Shown: positions 34,517-46,530, counted from the first letter of the stretch. The stretch: 64,000 bases of DNA from Epiperipatus broadwayi (GCA_028023455.1 JAQFVV010000255.1:62001-126000), one strand, 5' to 3'. Notes: generated from the sequence alone by a model not told the origin. Translations and numbers: made by a program.

Positions 34517-36560
34517 TCATCATCAACAACCATTATCAAGCCAGTACAGAATAGTGTCTCTACAAGTTCAATCTATCTTCTCTGAACTCTGGTATCTCTT
34601 TTCCACATCAACCTACACACTTTCTTATTCCATCTATCAATCTCACATGGGGTCACTTTCTGGATCTTTTACAATCTCTTGGAAACCAGTTTAATATTTC
34701 AATTGTTCATCTATTATCATTTCTTCTAGCAATATGTCCAATCAACTCCACTTCAATCTTTTAATCCTTTCAATGTAATGTGTTTCCAATCTCTTCTTGT
34801 TACTCTTAATATTTCTCCCTACATCTTTGAGTGATCTGAAGTCTCTGTGTTGCTCTTCTATTAAGTGTTTAAGTCTCAGATCCAAAAGTAAGAAATGGTA
34901 AAACACATTTATTAAAAAGCTTCTTTTTTCAAATCCATAGACACATTTCCATTTAATATTAAGTTATTTCCATCAAAATTCTATGATTAATTTTATTCAT
35001 TATATTTCAATCTGTAATAATAATCTGAGTAAGGTATTTGTAGTTGTTAACTTTTTCTAACTCATCATAATCAATCTTTATTTTCATCTTTTGAGAAAAT
35101 TCATGAAGCATTACTTTAGTCTTTTTAATGTTTAACTTTAGTTCTATTTTCTTACTTTGAATCTCATAACTCTTGGAACAATTCCTGAAGCTCTGAATCA
35201 TTACTTGTTAAAACAACTACATTATATGAAAAATCTAAATGACATAAATAATCTCCATTTACTTTTATTCTTTTAGCTTTCCATTTTAATCCACAAAATT
35301 GCAGCACTGCTATAAAACATTTTGCAGATATGAAGTCACATTGTCTTACACCCTTCTCAATGTCAATATTCCTAATATCATTATGTAATCTATCACATGA
35401 TCATCATTTCATATGCTTATAGCACTGTTAATAAAACTATCAAACTCTTTATACAGTAGTGCCATCAAGTGCAAGTCTTCATAATCAATGGATGTGAGAA
35501 CATTTGTGCATAAAATTTCTATCTAGTGTCCACTTATCAACATCCCCAGACTAGTTTTAGCTTGTGGCTTCTATCAGTGAGGAACCTTGGATTTTATGGC
35601 ACTGTACCTAGATCTTAGAATCTAATGCAATCCTCAAACAATCACATTTTACCTATTTGTTAGCTATTAACAACATGTGCAAGCAAATGAAATGGTGATC
35701 ATATGATGTCTTGATTGTTTTATATCTATCCTGCCCACAGAATCATGGTGACTGTGATTTTTAAAAAAAACTAAGATACCAAAATATAAAGATTACTGAA
35801 CTGAGTTCAAATCTATATGACTATACAAGAGAATGAGCTTGGGTTGGAAACATTATGGTGTTTTCATCTTGAGCTCCTAGCTTTATAGTTAATCAAATAG
35901 GTAAAAGGTGACTGCTAGAGGGTTCCATTAAATCCTAAGATCTAGGTATAGTCCCTCTCAAATCAAAGGCTCCTCACTGATAAAAGCAACAAGCTAGGAA
36001 ATAGTCTGGGGATGTCAGATTAATAGGCAGTAGATATGGATTTTCTTCCTGCATCCATTGATTATGAAGGCTTGCATTAGGTGGCACTACTGTATGGAGA
36101 GTTTCTTATTCTTGTTATGTAATCTAATTGTTGCTGTACATTTTTATAAATATTCTTCAGAATATGACAATATCATGGGTCTATACATTGATAATTCAAT
36201 GCTTTAATCACTGAAGAACGGTTTATAGAATCAAATGCCTTTTCATAATCTGCAAATACAAAACATAATAGCAACTTGTTTTCATTGGTCCTTTCTATAC
36301 TTTTTTTCAATACTTGGTTATGATTCATTGTACTAAAATCATTTTTAAATCCAGCTTGTTCTTTTGGTTGGTTGAAATCTAGAATTCCATGTAGATGAGT
36401 TATAATTGTCTTGATAAAAATTTTGTATAAAACTGATAAAAGAATTATGGATCTGTAATTTTTAGTATCTTGTACAATCATCTGGTTTATCTTTATCATT
36501 TAGACATTTGGTATATAACTTTACCAAAAAAAAAATTATATTTCTTCACCTGCTTAATGA
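34517..36560 (-). pseudogene. RTE-like LINE fragment, split by a family B repeat
   Basis: Minus-strand copy from the 3' tail (near 34517) to the start of the RT domain (near 36560). The first part holds IDYDELEKVNNYKYLTQII and LNIKKTKVMLHEF; the second holds [29 protein letters not shown] and [11 protein letters not shown] family B element at 35393-36114 splits them, with the 12-bp target TTATGTAATCTA on both sides. Joined across the insertion the order is that of an RTE-like RT. Many stops; not functional. Confidence 0.85.
35393..36114. mobile_element. Family B repeat, 722 bp, 12-bp target duplication
   Basis: Bounded by TTATGTAATCTA at 35381-35392 and 36115-36126. The left half is inverted and carries a minus-strand ribozyme remnant (about 35549-35590, CTGATAG and AAAA); the right half is forward with a plus-strand remnant (about 35968-36012, CTGATAA). 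The middle is the family B linker. Both ribozymes have decayed. The insertion interrupts LINE coding sequence, which proves transposition. Confidence 0.85.
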
Positions 36561-36824
36561 AGTTTTTTCTTTTTTATATATATAATCTTAAACTGTGTGC
36601 ACTTTTGGTGAAGTTCATAATACTTCATTGAAAGTGCATTCAAAAAAAAAAAAGATATATAACTTAAGGTTATAAAGAAAAAAGAAACACTTTGTTACAC
36701 AGTTGAATAAACATATGCAAATTTGAATTACCAATATAAATGAAGGGAAAAATCAATATACATATGTTTGTTTATTAAATTTACATATATATGTAATTTA
36801 TTAAGCTTTAGTAATCGAATCAAT

Positions 36825-36925
36825 GGATGCAAGAAAATTTGTGCATAAAACCCCATCTAGTGGCTGTAGTTTCAATATCCCCAGACCAATTTCTAATTTG
36901 TGGCTTTCATCAGCAGTCACTAAAT
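36825..36925 (-). mobile_element. Family B fragment with ribozyme remnant
   Basis: ATCAATGGATGCAAGAAAA, then the minus-strand hammerhead region: CTGATGA intact, stem II AGC/ATT weak, GAAA, ATTGGT in place of ACTAGT, and TGGGGA. Only the inverted arm and ribozyme remain. Confidence 0.65.
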
Positions 36926-37929
36926 AAAAGATAAGATTATTGGTTCTGTTTCAGAAAAACATTAATTGTATACGTACATAATAAATATATTATTAATTAA
37001 CTTTATTTATTTTTAATTTTAAGTTTTAGAAATATTCATTCGATTCACTTTACTAACTTTGTGAGAACAAACTACACCCTATAAAATCATCTAATTACTT
37101 TTTTGAATCAGAGTTTTATTGTGAAAGAAATTCCTTTTGTAAATTTAAAAGAATTATAATAAATAACTATAATTCTACTATACAGTAATTTATTGTTTAT
37201 TTATTTAGCATATATATATATCAAAATATTTGAATAAATATTTATTTATGGGCTCACATCTAAGGAATACAGCCTTGCAAACCGAGATGTCATCGTTAAA
37301 TATGTTTTTCATTTTATATTAAAATCTGCATTGAGTTTCAATTTTTATTTTTTTACTATTATTTTTCATTTCTTTGTTGTATTTTTTCTATTCTGTCTAG
37401 TTTTATTTTATTTATTCTTATTTCTTCTCTTGCTGTTAGTATTATTATCCAACAGCAATATGAGATAAACATAGAAAAACTGCTTGTGATAAAGATGATA
37501 ATAAACTATTCCAGTATATTTTTAAAATATTATGAATATGCATAATGGCATTCAAGCATTTGACAGGATTTATAATTATCTGTAATTATTTTAAGTATAT
37601 TTTTTAAGCTTAGTGTTTGTTTATCTAGTTAAAAAAAAAAAAAAATTTTATACAAGAATATTTCTATTATCTATATTGTTTTTTTAATATATAATTTTTT
37701 AGTAATAATTTTATTATACTAAACATTTTATAATTTTATTAAATGATATTTTTAATTACATAAATATATACTCCTGACATATATGACCAAGTGTAGCGTT
37801 CACATTTAGTGCTGTTTTTAAAACTTTAATCAGAATTGTTTCATTTCTTTATTCTCTCTTTCTTTTTTCTTTTCTTTTTTTGTAATTTAAATAACATTAT
37901 CAAAATAAGTAAGTATAATTTATTAAAGT
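36926..37929. other. No gene seen
   Basis: AT-rich low-complexity spacer. Confidence 0.4.
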
Positions 37930-38080
37930 GTTTGTCTACAGTACATGCTTTTTCATTCCTGCACTTCTATGTGTAATATATGAGGGGGGTTGAACTCAGA
38001 CTTTCACACGATCTTCAACTATCCATGCTATCTCATACCGCTAATATACTTGATCACACACATGTCGAAAAGATAAATTG
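37930..38080 (-). mobile_element. Family A fragment, antisense
   Basis: Blocks CATGCTTTTTCATTCCTGCA, GGTTGAACTCAGACTTTC, CTATCCATGCTATCTCATAC and CATGTCGAAAAGATAAA match 9.06-9.20 kb. It stops before the ribozyme. Confidence 0.7.
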
Positions 38081-38559
38081 GACCTTATTATTAACAAATA
38101 TAAACAAAACATAAAAAAACTATCATGATCAACAAACAAAATCTTAAGAGCCAGAGATCATGTGGGATAAAAAAAGTAACAGAAAAAAATAACTATGAGC
38201 ATTATTTAATATTAAAAGGAATGTTTTTTTTATTTAAAAAATTTAGGTTTATTAATAGGTATATACAAATGTTTTCAGTGATAGTTATATATGTTTATAT
38301 TGTTATAGGTTCTCCAAGAGTGTGTGTAGAATGAGATGAGATCTGATTTGTTTGTTTAGTCAGATCGTAGATCAGAAAAAAATTAGTGTGTGTTTAGGAC
38401 ATTTTTATGTCCATACATTAATCAGATATTTGCGTGTTTCTTTTACCTGTTATATAGTTTATCAATCATTAGGATTGATGTCATTTTGTAGGTAGGGTAT
38501 GTTTTTGTAACTCAAAAGAAAGACTTTTAATATATGTGCTCAAGCAGTTTTTGCTTGCT
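38081..38559. other. No gene seen
   Basis: AT-rich; a 69-codon frame at 38125-38334 has no recognisable motif. Confidence 0.4.
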
Positions 38560-38880
38560 TATATTTAGAGCATAGTAAAGAGGCTGCAAATCCACAAAGG
38601 AAAGTGTAGAAGATTTGGATTAACAAGAAATATTGAACACAGTCTAATTGCTGAGAAAAAAAACAAATATCACTGACTTCATTAAAAGAATCAAAAGATT
38701 TAATTAAAAATGAGTTTAGGAAGAAATAACAATAGAATAATAATGGAAGTTCTTAGCTAGATTCCAAGGGATTTTTAAAAGACCTAGAAATGGACTAAAT
38801 GTGAAATGTATAGTTAAGAGAAGAAACTTTGACGGAGTGATGTGGAAATGCCTTGAATCAAGAATCTATTTATTATCCAA
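38560..38880 (+). pseudogene. RTE-like LINE 3' fragment, strongly decayed
   Basis: Nucleotide blocks such as ATCACTGACTTCATTAAAAG, GGAAGTTCTTAGCTAGATTC and AAAGACCTAGAAATGGAC follow the C-terminal tail of the full-length element in order. Many substitutions and stops make it among the oldest copies here. Confidence 0.65.
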
Positions 38881-39450
38881 ATAAATAGTTGCAAGTTTTT
38901 CTTAAGTATCTTTCAAATTAATCAGTTTTATTTTTAATAAAAGAAAAAAATCAGTTAGATGTTATTTTCATTTTATTATATGAAGTTCTTTTTCTAAAAT
39001 GAAAAGTAAATAAAAACCACTTATCATGTGATGATGCAAAAAGAAAGAATAGAAAAATGCATCATTGCAGTTACCCGTTATAAAAATATATTTAAGAGCT
39101 TCAACAAATATATTTATGAAATAATAAAGACAAAATATATTGGACTAAACAAATAAATGCGCAAATACACACACACTCTCTATACATATATAATAAAGCA
39201 AAACATTGCAATTAATTTTACAATGTTTAATATACCAAAATATAAATAAATAACATATTGATCTATTGAAAATTGTAGAATTAATTTCAATATTTTTATC
39301 ATTTGATCTGATATTAAATATATTTACATTCGCATGCTACAAATGGGCATTTACCTTTATTTACAAAAGGGTTATCAATATAACTTAAAATAAAATTGGG
39401 ACTACTAATCAACTTGCTTCATAAAACAGATTTTACTTAAAAAAAGTATT

Positions 39451-39822
39451 AAACTAATAATCAGCATTAAGCTAATGCACATGCGCCTTGTGGATTTTAA
39501 CAATAAATGAATACTCTCATCTCTCAAATACAAAATAAAGTCTTTGTGAAAGAATAGAATGAATCCACCTATTCTTTCAATCCAAACGTTTAAGTATGGG
39601 CAAATGGTGGATTCATTCTATTCTTTCACAAAGACTTTATCTTGTATTTGAATAGGTGGATTCATTCTATTCTTTCACAAAGACTTTATCTTGTATTTGA
39701 ATAGGTGGATTCATTCTATTCTTTCACAAAGACTTTATTTTGTATTTGAGAGATGAGAGTATTCATTTATTGTTAAAATGCACAAGGCACATGTGCATTA
39801 GCTTAATGCTGATTATTAGTTT
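39451..39822. mobile_element. Foldback MITE with internal 49-bp tandem repeats
   Basis: Inverted arms of about 130 bp (from AAACTAATAATCAGC at 39451 and its complement ending near 39822) flank an interior in which a 49-bp unit (AATAGGTGGATTCATTCTAT onward) is repeated about three times, at roughly 39606, 39651 and 39700. Part of the unit is itself the inner arm sequence. No transposase and no RNA gene. The tandem repeats probably arose by slippage or unequal exchange after the MITE formed. Confidence 0.85.
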
Positions 39823-40361
39823 ATTACAATTCAAAAACATCATGCTATATAAAATAAATATCTCATTTACATAAAAAAGTATTGAAATGCTTATATGATA
39901 TAACTATTTCACTGGCATTCCATGGGTATTTTTTTTTTATTATCATTATTCTGTTTCCAAATTTTGTCCAGATATTTAGTTCTTCTTGTGTTTTTAATTA
40001 TTTTCAGATTTCTATATTGGTGAGACCATTCATCCCATAGAAAAGTGCTAGCATGAACACAAACTGATGATTATAAAAGAGAAAACAGATGTATCTAAGA
40101 TAGCAGACTATGTGTGTGCCAATGAACATATGTTAAATTGGGAAAACATAAAAATATTGGATAGAGAAGAAAAGGTACAAAGAAGAAAATTTAAAGAAGT
40201 TGCTCACATGACAATGGCAAAAAAAATCCCATAAGCCAACTTAGTGTGATTATGCATAATGTATGGAAACCACTAATCAACTTTGTTCTTAGGAAAAAGT
40301 GGAAAAATCAGGAGGAACCTCATAGATAGGTATATGAAATTTCTACTGACTGTTGCCTTTG

Positions 40362-40440
40362 TCAGGATGGCTCAATTGATTAGAGCATTACCTTAAAATT
40401 CAATATTCAAGAATCTAAGAGTCCAGGTTCAAATCCCATG
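40362..40440 (+). other. tRNA-like A-box/B-box segment inside the PLE tail
   Basis: TGGCTCAATTGATTAGAGC resembles a tRNA D-arm/A box and AGGTTCAAATCCC is a near-perfect B box, 60 bases apart. No acceptor stem closes it, so it is not a tRNA gene. It might be an internal Pol III promoter or an old SINE fused to the PLE tail. Confidence 0.5.
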
Positions 40441-40469
40441 CTAGTACTGTCACTAATTAAGCTAGCAAC

Positions 40470-40525
40470 ACCTGAAGAAGACAGGAGAATAATACCTCTA
40501 GAAACATAGTACATATAGGAACCTA
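40470..40525 (+). ncRNA. Degenerate hammerhead-like motif in the PLE tail
   Basis: CTGAAGA (fits CUGANGA), a bulged stem II (AG..AGG with CCT CT), A, GAAA, then a two-pair stem III candidate. Stem I is not convincing. Position near the PLE 3' end supports the reading; the structure alone does not. Confidence 0.35.
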
Positions 40526-40610
40526 TTTGATGTGCTATTACTAATAGTTGAATGCATTTGGAATATTTAAATAAAGTTATTTTTTTTTCTAAAGACATTC
40601 AATACTCATA

Positions 40611-41815
40611 TTAGATGATGGAAATAGTCCAATATAAAAAATACAACTAGAACACCATCATCACAAACCTTCGGAAAAATACTTATTTCTACATGTAATA
40701 TCTTACTTTAAGAGAAAATTTTCTAATAAATTGCTGTTTCTATTACTTTTTATACATAGACTTGTTTGTAGTAAATTTCCTGTTAAATACTATTAATTTT
40801 ATTCAAACCTAAATTATTTTTCAAAGCGTTTTAATAATTTAGAATAATTTGTAAGTACTGTACTTTTATATTTTTGAAGTATTTTTGAAAGTTAAGAACA
40901 TTGATTATTAATACTCTCGTTTTTAAACGCTTTTTTTTGCTTTGCATTAACTCATTTTTACATCTTATTAATCAATATTGACTTCCTTTATTAAATCTAT
41001 TAGGCAAATACAATTTTAAATACATATTGTATGTAAGTCAAAAGATAATGCAATTCTGCGATATCCTTAGTTTCTTTTAAAATCATTTCTCTTTAATTTA
41101 TTTTTTGTGAAATTGATTAATATATACAAGTCACTCCCACCCCCCTCCCCACCCCACTGTCATTTAACAAATTTCTTATGTTTTTATCATTTTTGTGTCA
41201 TATCGAAATTTAACCTTTGGTTTTTCACCCTTTTAAAAACTGTCTTAAAACTTCCATTATATTTGTAAAGTGACTATTCTGTTCAAAATTATTCTACTCA
41301 TCCATACAAAAGCCTTCCACTTAATAAGAATCAGATTTTGTTTAGACAAAAATCTAAATTTTGTGTAATTGGAATTTTTCATTTGAAAAACTAATTTTCT
41401 TAATTTAACTGATATATTCATATTAATCTTGACACTATTGTATTTCATTATTTTTTTGTAATAAAACTCACTTCATTTGGACTTTCAATATTCATAAGAT
41501 ATATATTTATTTCTCGAATTCTTTGTTTCATAAGATATATATATTCATCTCAAATTAATTGTTTCTTTATATTTTTCTATCTTTCCAATATTTCTAAAAT
41601 CTCCAATTAATCATTAGACTATTTTTCTACATTACAAACAATCTACATTGGAAAATCAATAAAAAATATCATTATTGAATGACAGTTCAAATCCATAATC
41701 CAGATTTTCTTAATACACTCTCTATGTCTTTCTTTATCCCCAATCCCTATCTTAAAAAACCACTTTTTAAAAGTCTCTTCTATTATGCTATAAGTGTCCA
41801 TTAATCCAATTTATA
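40611..41815. other. No gene seen; strong G-quadruplex site within
   Basis: AT-rich spacer apart from a C-rich block at 41136-41155. Confidence 0.45.
41136..41155 (-). other. Potential G-quadruplex on the minus strand
   Basis: Four C runs of 3, 6, 4 and 4 with single-base spacers, so the minus strand has four G runs with one-nucleotide loops. This is the most stable G-quadruplex class, and an i-motif is possible on the plus strand. It is striking in such AT-rich DNA. Confidence 0.8.
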
Positions 41816-41816
41816 T

Positions 41817-42740
41817 ATGAGGGAAACCCAAAAATTACAGAATTTTTGTATTAAAAAAAATTTATTTTTATTTTTAGATGTTACAAATTGAATTCCTTTC
41901 AATGTATAGTCCATGTAATACAATCACCAATCTAAACGTTTTTCACTTTTCAAAGTAGTACAGAAACTACTGCAAAGTGATGCCTTTTAATGTCTGTGTC
42001 ATTTTTTTCTTCACTACTCACAAGTTCACAAAACATTTTTTAGGTATCTTTTTATTTAAGAGAATAAAAAAGAAGTCACATGGCATGAAATCAAGAGAAT
42101 ATGGCTGATAGATAAAATACACCATTACTCAATTTAAGTAAAAATTGTTTCACTCTCAATGTCTTGTGTGCTGGTGTATTCTTATTACTATGAAACAGGA
42201 TGCTTACATTTTACTGCATCACACAAATTTTAAGAATTTGTAAGTTTTAATGCCTTGTCACATCATTATGAATCAATTATGAGTAAACTAGGATATTTGC
42301 ATCTTCAAAAAAATCAGCATTGTCTTAAAATTGGACTTCACTTACCATGCTTTTGTTTTGGGATGTGATGAACTTGACATGGGTTTTTCTCAGAGCAGTT
42401 TGCTTGGAATGTGTTTCAAATGTTACAATGATTTTCATGCCATTTTTTCTAAAGTAAAACAGAAATTCACAATTTCCAATTTTTCAGCCATTACAAAAAT
42501 CATCAAATATGCATTTTACAAAAAAAAAAGTGCTACATTGCTCCATGATTTCACATAATGACATTATTTGGCAGAATGATACAAAAGGGTCTCTGCAAGA
42601 TGTATCTAGAAGCAGAAGCATGTACTACAAACAGGTGTATCAGAGAATAATTCTGGTTATGTTTGTGTCCCCCATCTTATGCACATTTTTACAAAATTTT
42701 AACTTGAATAAAAATGATTCTGTTCTGTAAACATAAATTT
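41817..42740 (-). pseudogene. Mariner-like transposase relic
   Basis: Minus-strand reading, across stops and frameshifts, gives LFHSNKNTPAHKTLRVKQFL (family: LFHHDNAPAHTS...) near 42205-42130 and YQPYSLDFMPCDFFF (family: PPYSPDLAPCDFFLFP) near 42110-42055, the D-D(34)D catalytic core of mariner transposases, followed by the C-terminal block. The first catalytic Asp position reads as Asn/Lys, so it is dead. The left end near 41817 (GAGGGAAACCCAAAAATTAC) resembles a mariner terminus. The plus-strand frames at 42331-42558 and 42509-42730 are shadows. Confidence 0.7.
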
Positions 42741-43509
42741 CAGTAGACTATAATACAAGATTCTAATATGCTTTTTAGAAATTATTACTGTTTCAATCAT
42801 CCATATAATAATTTATGTCCACAGATGGAGTTTATGGTAATTAGAAGGCATTACAAATATAAATAGCCAGGGTTTAATCATTCCAAATATTACATATTAT
42901 ATATTATTTTCTTTTAAACTTCATTAATTATATGTAATAAATTTTGCATATATATGTTGATATGCTTTATGAAGTATATAGCTGTCCTTTTTATGATGTT
43001 TTGGTTTTTTATTCAACTTAGCACTCTGAAATATATGTAATCAACTGAATAGATATAAGGATAATCAGATTGCAGGATGAATTATTCTTTTGGTCATTAA
43101 ATAAGTTTTTTTTTACTGGCTCTCAAAATGTAAAAATGTTATATAAGAATATTGTGATGATCATTGGCATATACTCACCTCTAAAATATACTGCTGGTTA
43201 TTGTAAATCAAAGTAACACTCTGCTATAAATATTTCTATTGAGACTAGAGATCTTACTTCTCTAGGGAGTCTTATGCTATTTCTCTCCAATATTTATTTA
43301 TTATAAATGTTCAACAGTGCAGAGACAGTAGAAAACAAGCTATTTTTTATTCCTTAAAAATATTTTTTTTACACAGAGATGTGTAACATCCTTTTGATTT
43401 TTATTTACAATACAACTTTAATACTACAGGAACATACAAACAATAACCTCTTAGCTATCAGTAATATTTGAATAAAGTATAATAAAGTATACTGAAGATT
43501 TGATGTAAT
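42741..43509. other. No gene seen
   Basis: AT-rich. TATGTCCACAGATGG near 42818 also forms the arms of the inverted repeat at 57.95-58.04 kb. Confidence 0.4.
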
Positions 43510-43660
43510 TACATGATAATGTAGACCATCTGATGAGTTCTGGTTCAGCCTAAAATATAGTGCAGCTCATTTATCTTTTTCACGTGTATGTAGTTATGTG
43601 TATCAGTTGTATAAGTAGAATGGATGACTGAAGGTAGCTTGAAGGTGTGTTTAAATCTTC
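43510..43660 (+). mobile_element. Family A fragment with ribozyme remnant
   Basis: Contains ACCATCTGATGAGTTCTGG: CTGATGA is intact but stem II and the GAAA box have decayed (CCTAAAA). It is followed by GTAGCTTGAAGGTGTG, the family A body. Confidence 0.6.
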
Positions 43661-44644
43661 TCTAATTATTTCTTAGCTATCTTTAAAAAAATACTAAAAG
43701 GGTGACTGCATAATTTTTTGCATTATGCTATGAACCAAAGAATACTTTTAAGATGTTAATATGGTTGCCAATATAAAAAAAGCCATGTGGTAATCGCAGT
43801 AAACAAGATTTTTTATTTATTTTTTTGTAGACTAGAATATAAATATTAAATAAGAATCAGTCATTCTGATTATTTCAAAGATGTCAGTAATTAAAAAATA
43901 TGTAAAATCAAATATAATAACCTTCCCAATATCAGAATTATTTCAAGCAGATTGAATACAATATTTAATAATGAATGAAAAATTTCTTTGTGTAATAATT
44001 CTAAAACCTCATGCATTAAAAAGTGCCATAATAATATAAGAACAATCACTGATAACTTCTGCATGTTGCAAGAAAATAAAAAATTAGTAGAAGTAAAAAA
44101 AAGAAAAATACTCACCAGGTTCAGGATAAACATCTCTGGTTGAAGTAACCCAGAAAAATGCTATGGAAACCTGGATTAATAATCATGCATAATGGCTTTA
44201 ACTGCTCTTACAATGAACTGTCATTTGCTTTGAAACTAAACTCAATCAACTAACATTGTTATCTACACTTTTCCTTCACTGTTTTAGTGCTATGTCAAGA
44301 CCTTGGAAGGCAAAGATCTTTTCTCATTGATCTCTTTTTTTGTATCTACTACCAACTTTTAAACTTCAATACATCTGTCCAGCATCTCATTTGCTAATTT
44401 TGCATACATAATTCATATACAATGCACAATTTAAAATAAAATATCAGTATTTATATTTACACTCAAATGACATTTTCCTAGTAAGTTTACATTGAACATA
44501 GATGATGTCTATTCATAGTAATTGCAAATAACTACTTTATCAGCTGAAGAACCTAACTTGATTGAAATCTGAATACAATTAAAAACTTTTTTTAACAATT
44601 GCTGTTCTAATCAATTAAGACACTGTAGATCAAATAACTTTGTA
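43661..44644. other. No gene seen
   Basis: AT-rich spacer. An 80-codon minus frame at 43891-44133 is rich in Leu/Phe/Ile and has no motif. Confidence 0.4.
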
Positions 44645-44647
44645 AAA

Positions 44648-44835
44648 CAATGAATAGAACATCACATGATCATTCCTTCTGCTTACAGATCCCTAAGGCT
44701 CCTCACTGATGAGAGTTCACAAGGTAGAAAATATAGGTATATTAGGTGAGTAGGCACTATACAGGGATTTTATGCACAAACCTTCTTGTGTCCATTGATT
44801 ATTAAGTTTGCACTGGATGACACTACTGTATTAAC
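44648..44835 (+). mobile_element. Family B fragment, decayed
   Basis: AACATCACATGATCATTCC, then CTCCTCACTGATGAGAG with an intact core box but disrupted stem II and stem III, then TAGGCACTATACAGGGATTTT and the forward arm TCCATTGATTATTAAG. The inverted arm is mostly deleted. Confidence 0.65.
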
Positions 44836-46089
44836 AATTAATAGAAGATATTAATTCAATTTTTTAAGATATAACTCATTTTAATGATGTAAAACCTTTT
44901 ACCTGTAAACTATATAATGAACCAAACCATCTAACTCCACTTTATAATCAAAATACTTTGACATTTAGGTTTACACAAATATCCTGAATCTTTCCAGGTT
45001 AACAAGAACAACTGGAAAATTTGCAAATCAATTCCTCCTTACTCCTTTGGTATTTCCATATTGTTTAGGATAATACACTAATGTCAGGCAGTAATATTGA
45101 TATTGAACTGCATAATTACCTAAAATTTGCTCTAAAAATTGTCAATAATTGCAACACTCTATTATTTATGATATACAATTTCCTCAGAGTAATTGTATTT
45201 TAAAGTAATGCATTTTTAAAGAAATCATGTTCTTATGTTTTATATATCTTAATAGTGGCTAATCTTATTCCAGCTAACATTTACAAGCATCTAAGTTATA
45301 TTATCATTCCCTTCAAACTTAAGTGTTATAATAAACTCTTTTCATACATAGCTAACCTTTTTATTAATGTGTTATTTTGTGTTTAAAAAAAAAATTATTT
45401 TTTTTATATCCTTGAGTAAATGAGGATATTGATCTAGTGATGTCCTAATAATCATCAGCAAACTTTTCATTATTCCTTTTAACCTTCATATTGTGAATGA
45501 ATTCCAAATGCAATTAAATATCTACAATACAGGTTTGCAAGACATCTGTATCACAGTTATCTACAGGTTGTAAATTACCACCATTTCTCATAGAAACTAA
45601 TTCACCCTTTTTATGGAATTCCAATTAATCTATCTATGAAACTATTAATTCATCACTTAAACCAATTTACTATTATCAAGTTTAGTAGAAAACTTAAAGT
45701 CTTTTACTTAAAAATGCTTTATTCTATAATAAAAGTTTATATTGCCAATTCTATTCACATAGGTATTTTTGCTTTCTATAGTCCATGGACATGTCTATAA
45801 CAAAATCATACATGTGGAGATTTTTTTTACATTTTTTATCAATTACCACTGTTTGTTTTCTTGTCTATAAAGAGGATTTTAATCTAGTATGTCATCAATT
45901 GTTTGTCTGAAGATTTGTGATATTCACACTTTATTATTAATGATAGGCTTTTTCCATCGTCTAATATTAAGAACTGGGTATCTTTAGAAAAATTTTAAAT
46001 TTTATTTAAACTTTCCAAATACATCCAAACTATTAGCAATAATATGCAGCTTAGTATTTAACACAACATTTCAAGTGTTAGTATTCTTC
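44836..46089. other. No gene confirmed; possible PLE body
   Basis: Lies directly upstream of a PLE-type tail at 46.1 kb on the same strand, so a decayed PLE coding region is expected, but I could not verify any RT motif. Confidence 0.3.
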
Positions 46090-46530
46090 ATTCTTTTCTC
46101 CATAATTGTATGTCACTGGTCAGGCCAATAACAACTTGAAAAGAGAGAATAATACCAGTCAAAATTTTGGATTAAATACTAACAATTGAATGTATTAAAC
46201 CACTAAACATCACATGACCACCACTTTTTATGCTTGCTCATAACTGTTATTAAAACAGGCAAAACTCTCCATACAGTACTGCCACTCAGTGCAAGCCAGA
46301 ATAATCAATGGATATCAGAAGGCTTATCTGAGTATGCATTAGATAGGGATTTTATGCACAAGCCTTCTGGCATCCATTGATTACTCTGGCCTGCACTAAG
46401 TGGCACTACTGTATGAAGAGTTTTGCCTGTTTTAATTGAATGTATTTGGAAAGTTTAAATACAATTTAAAATTTTCCTAAAGACATTCAGTTTTTAATAT
46501 TAAATGATGGAAATAGTGTAACAAATAAAT
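46090..46530 (+). mobile_element. PLE-type tail interrupted by a family B repeat
   Basis: GAGAGAATAATACC, ACAATTGAATGTATT, then after the insertion GAATGTATTTGGAAAGTTTA and CTAAAGACATTCAGTTTT. These match 40.48-40.62 kb in order. The ribozyme-like boxes have decayed (CTTGAAAAG, CAAAA). A family B copy splits it at 46197-46433. Confidence 0.65.
46197..46433. mobile_element. Family B repeat, 237 bp, 13-bp target duplication
   Basis: AATTGAATGTATT at 46184-46196 and 46434-46446. The two arms are reverse complements (CACATGACCACCACTTTTTATG and so on inverted against GCCTTCTGGCATCC forward), with an internal deletion that removed the ribozyme. Clear evidence for element limits: AAACCACTAAACATCAC at one end and GTTTTGCCTGTTTT at the other. 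Confidence 0.82.

Larger units (their letters stand above)
40013..40610 (+). mobile_element. Penelope-like element 3' end with degraded GIY-YIG frame
   Basis: Begins with YIGET at 40013-40027 (the YIG half of a GIY-YIG nuclease). After a stop comes HEHKLMIIK and an open run with IADYVCANEHMLNWENIK and LDREEKVQRRKFKEVA, the usual C-terminal helical block of PLE nucleases. Downstream are a tRNA-like stretch (40375-40435) and a ribozyme-like motif (40470-40525), then the tail ATTTAAATAAAGTT shared with the copy at 46.1-46.5 kb. The region upstream of the nuclease is missing, so the copy is 5'-truncated and dead. Confidence 0.7.

Noticed and set aside
39606-39748. CRISPR-like array
   Set aside because: The 49-bp units are contiguous, without spacers, inside a foldback element in a eukaryotic genome.
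42331-42730. Two plus-strand open frames of 73-75 codons
   Set aside because: They lie antisense to a mariner transposase relic whose motifs read on the minus strand.
44836-46089. PLE reverse transcriptase body upstream of the 46.1-kb tail
   Set aside because: Expected by position, but I could not find any RT motif in the translation, so I did not call it.
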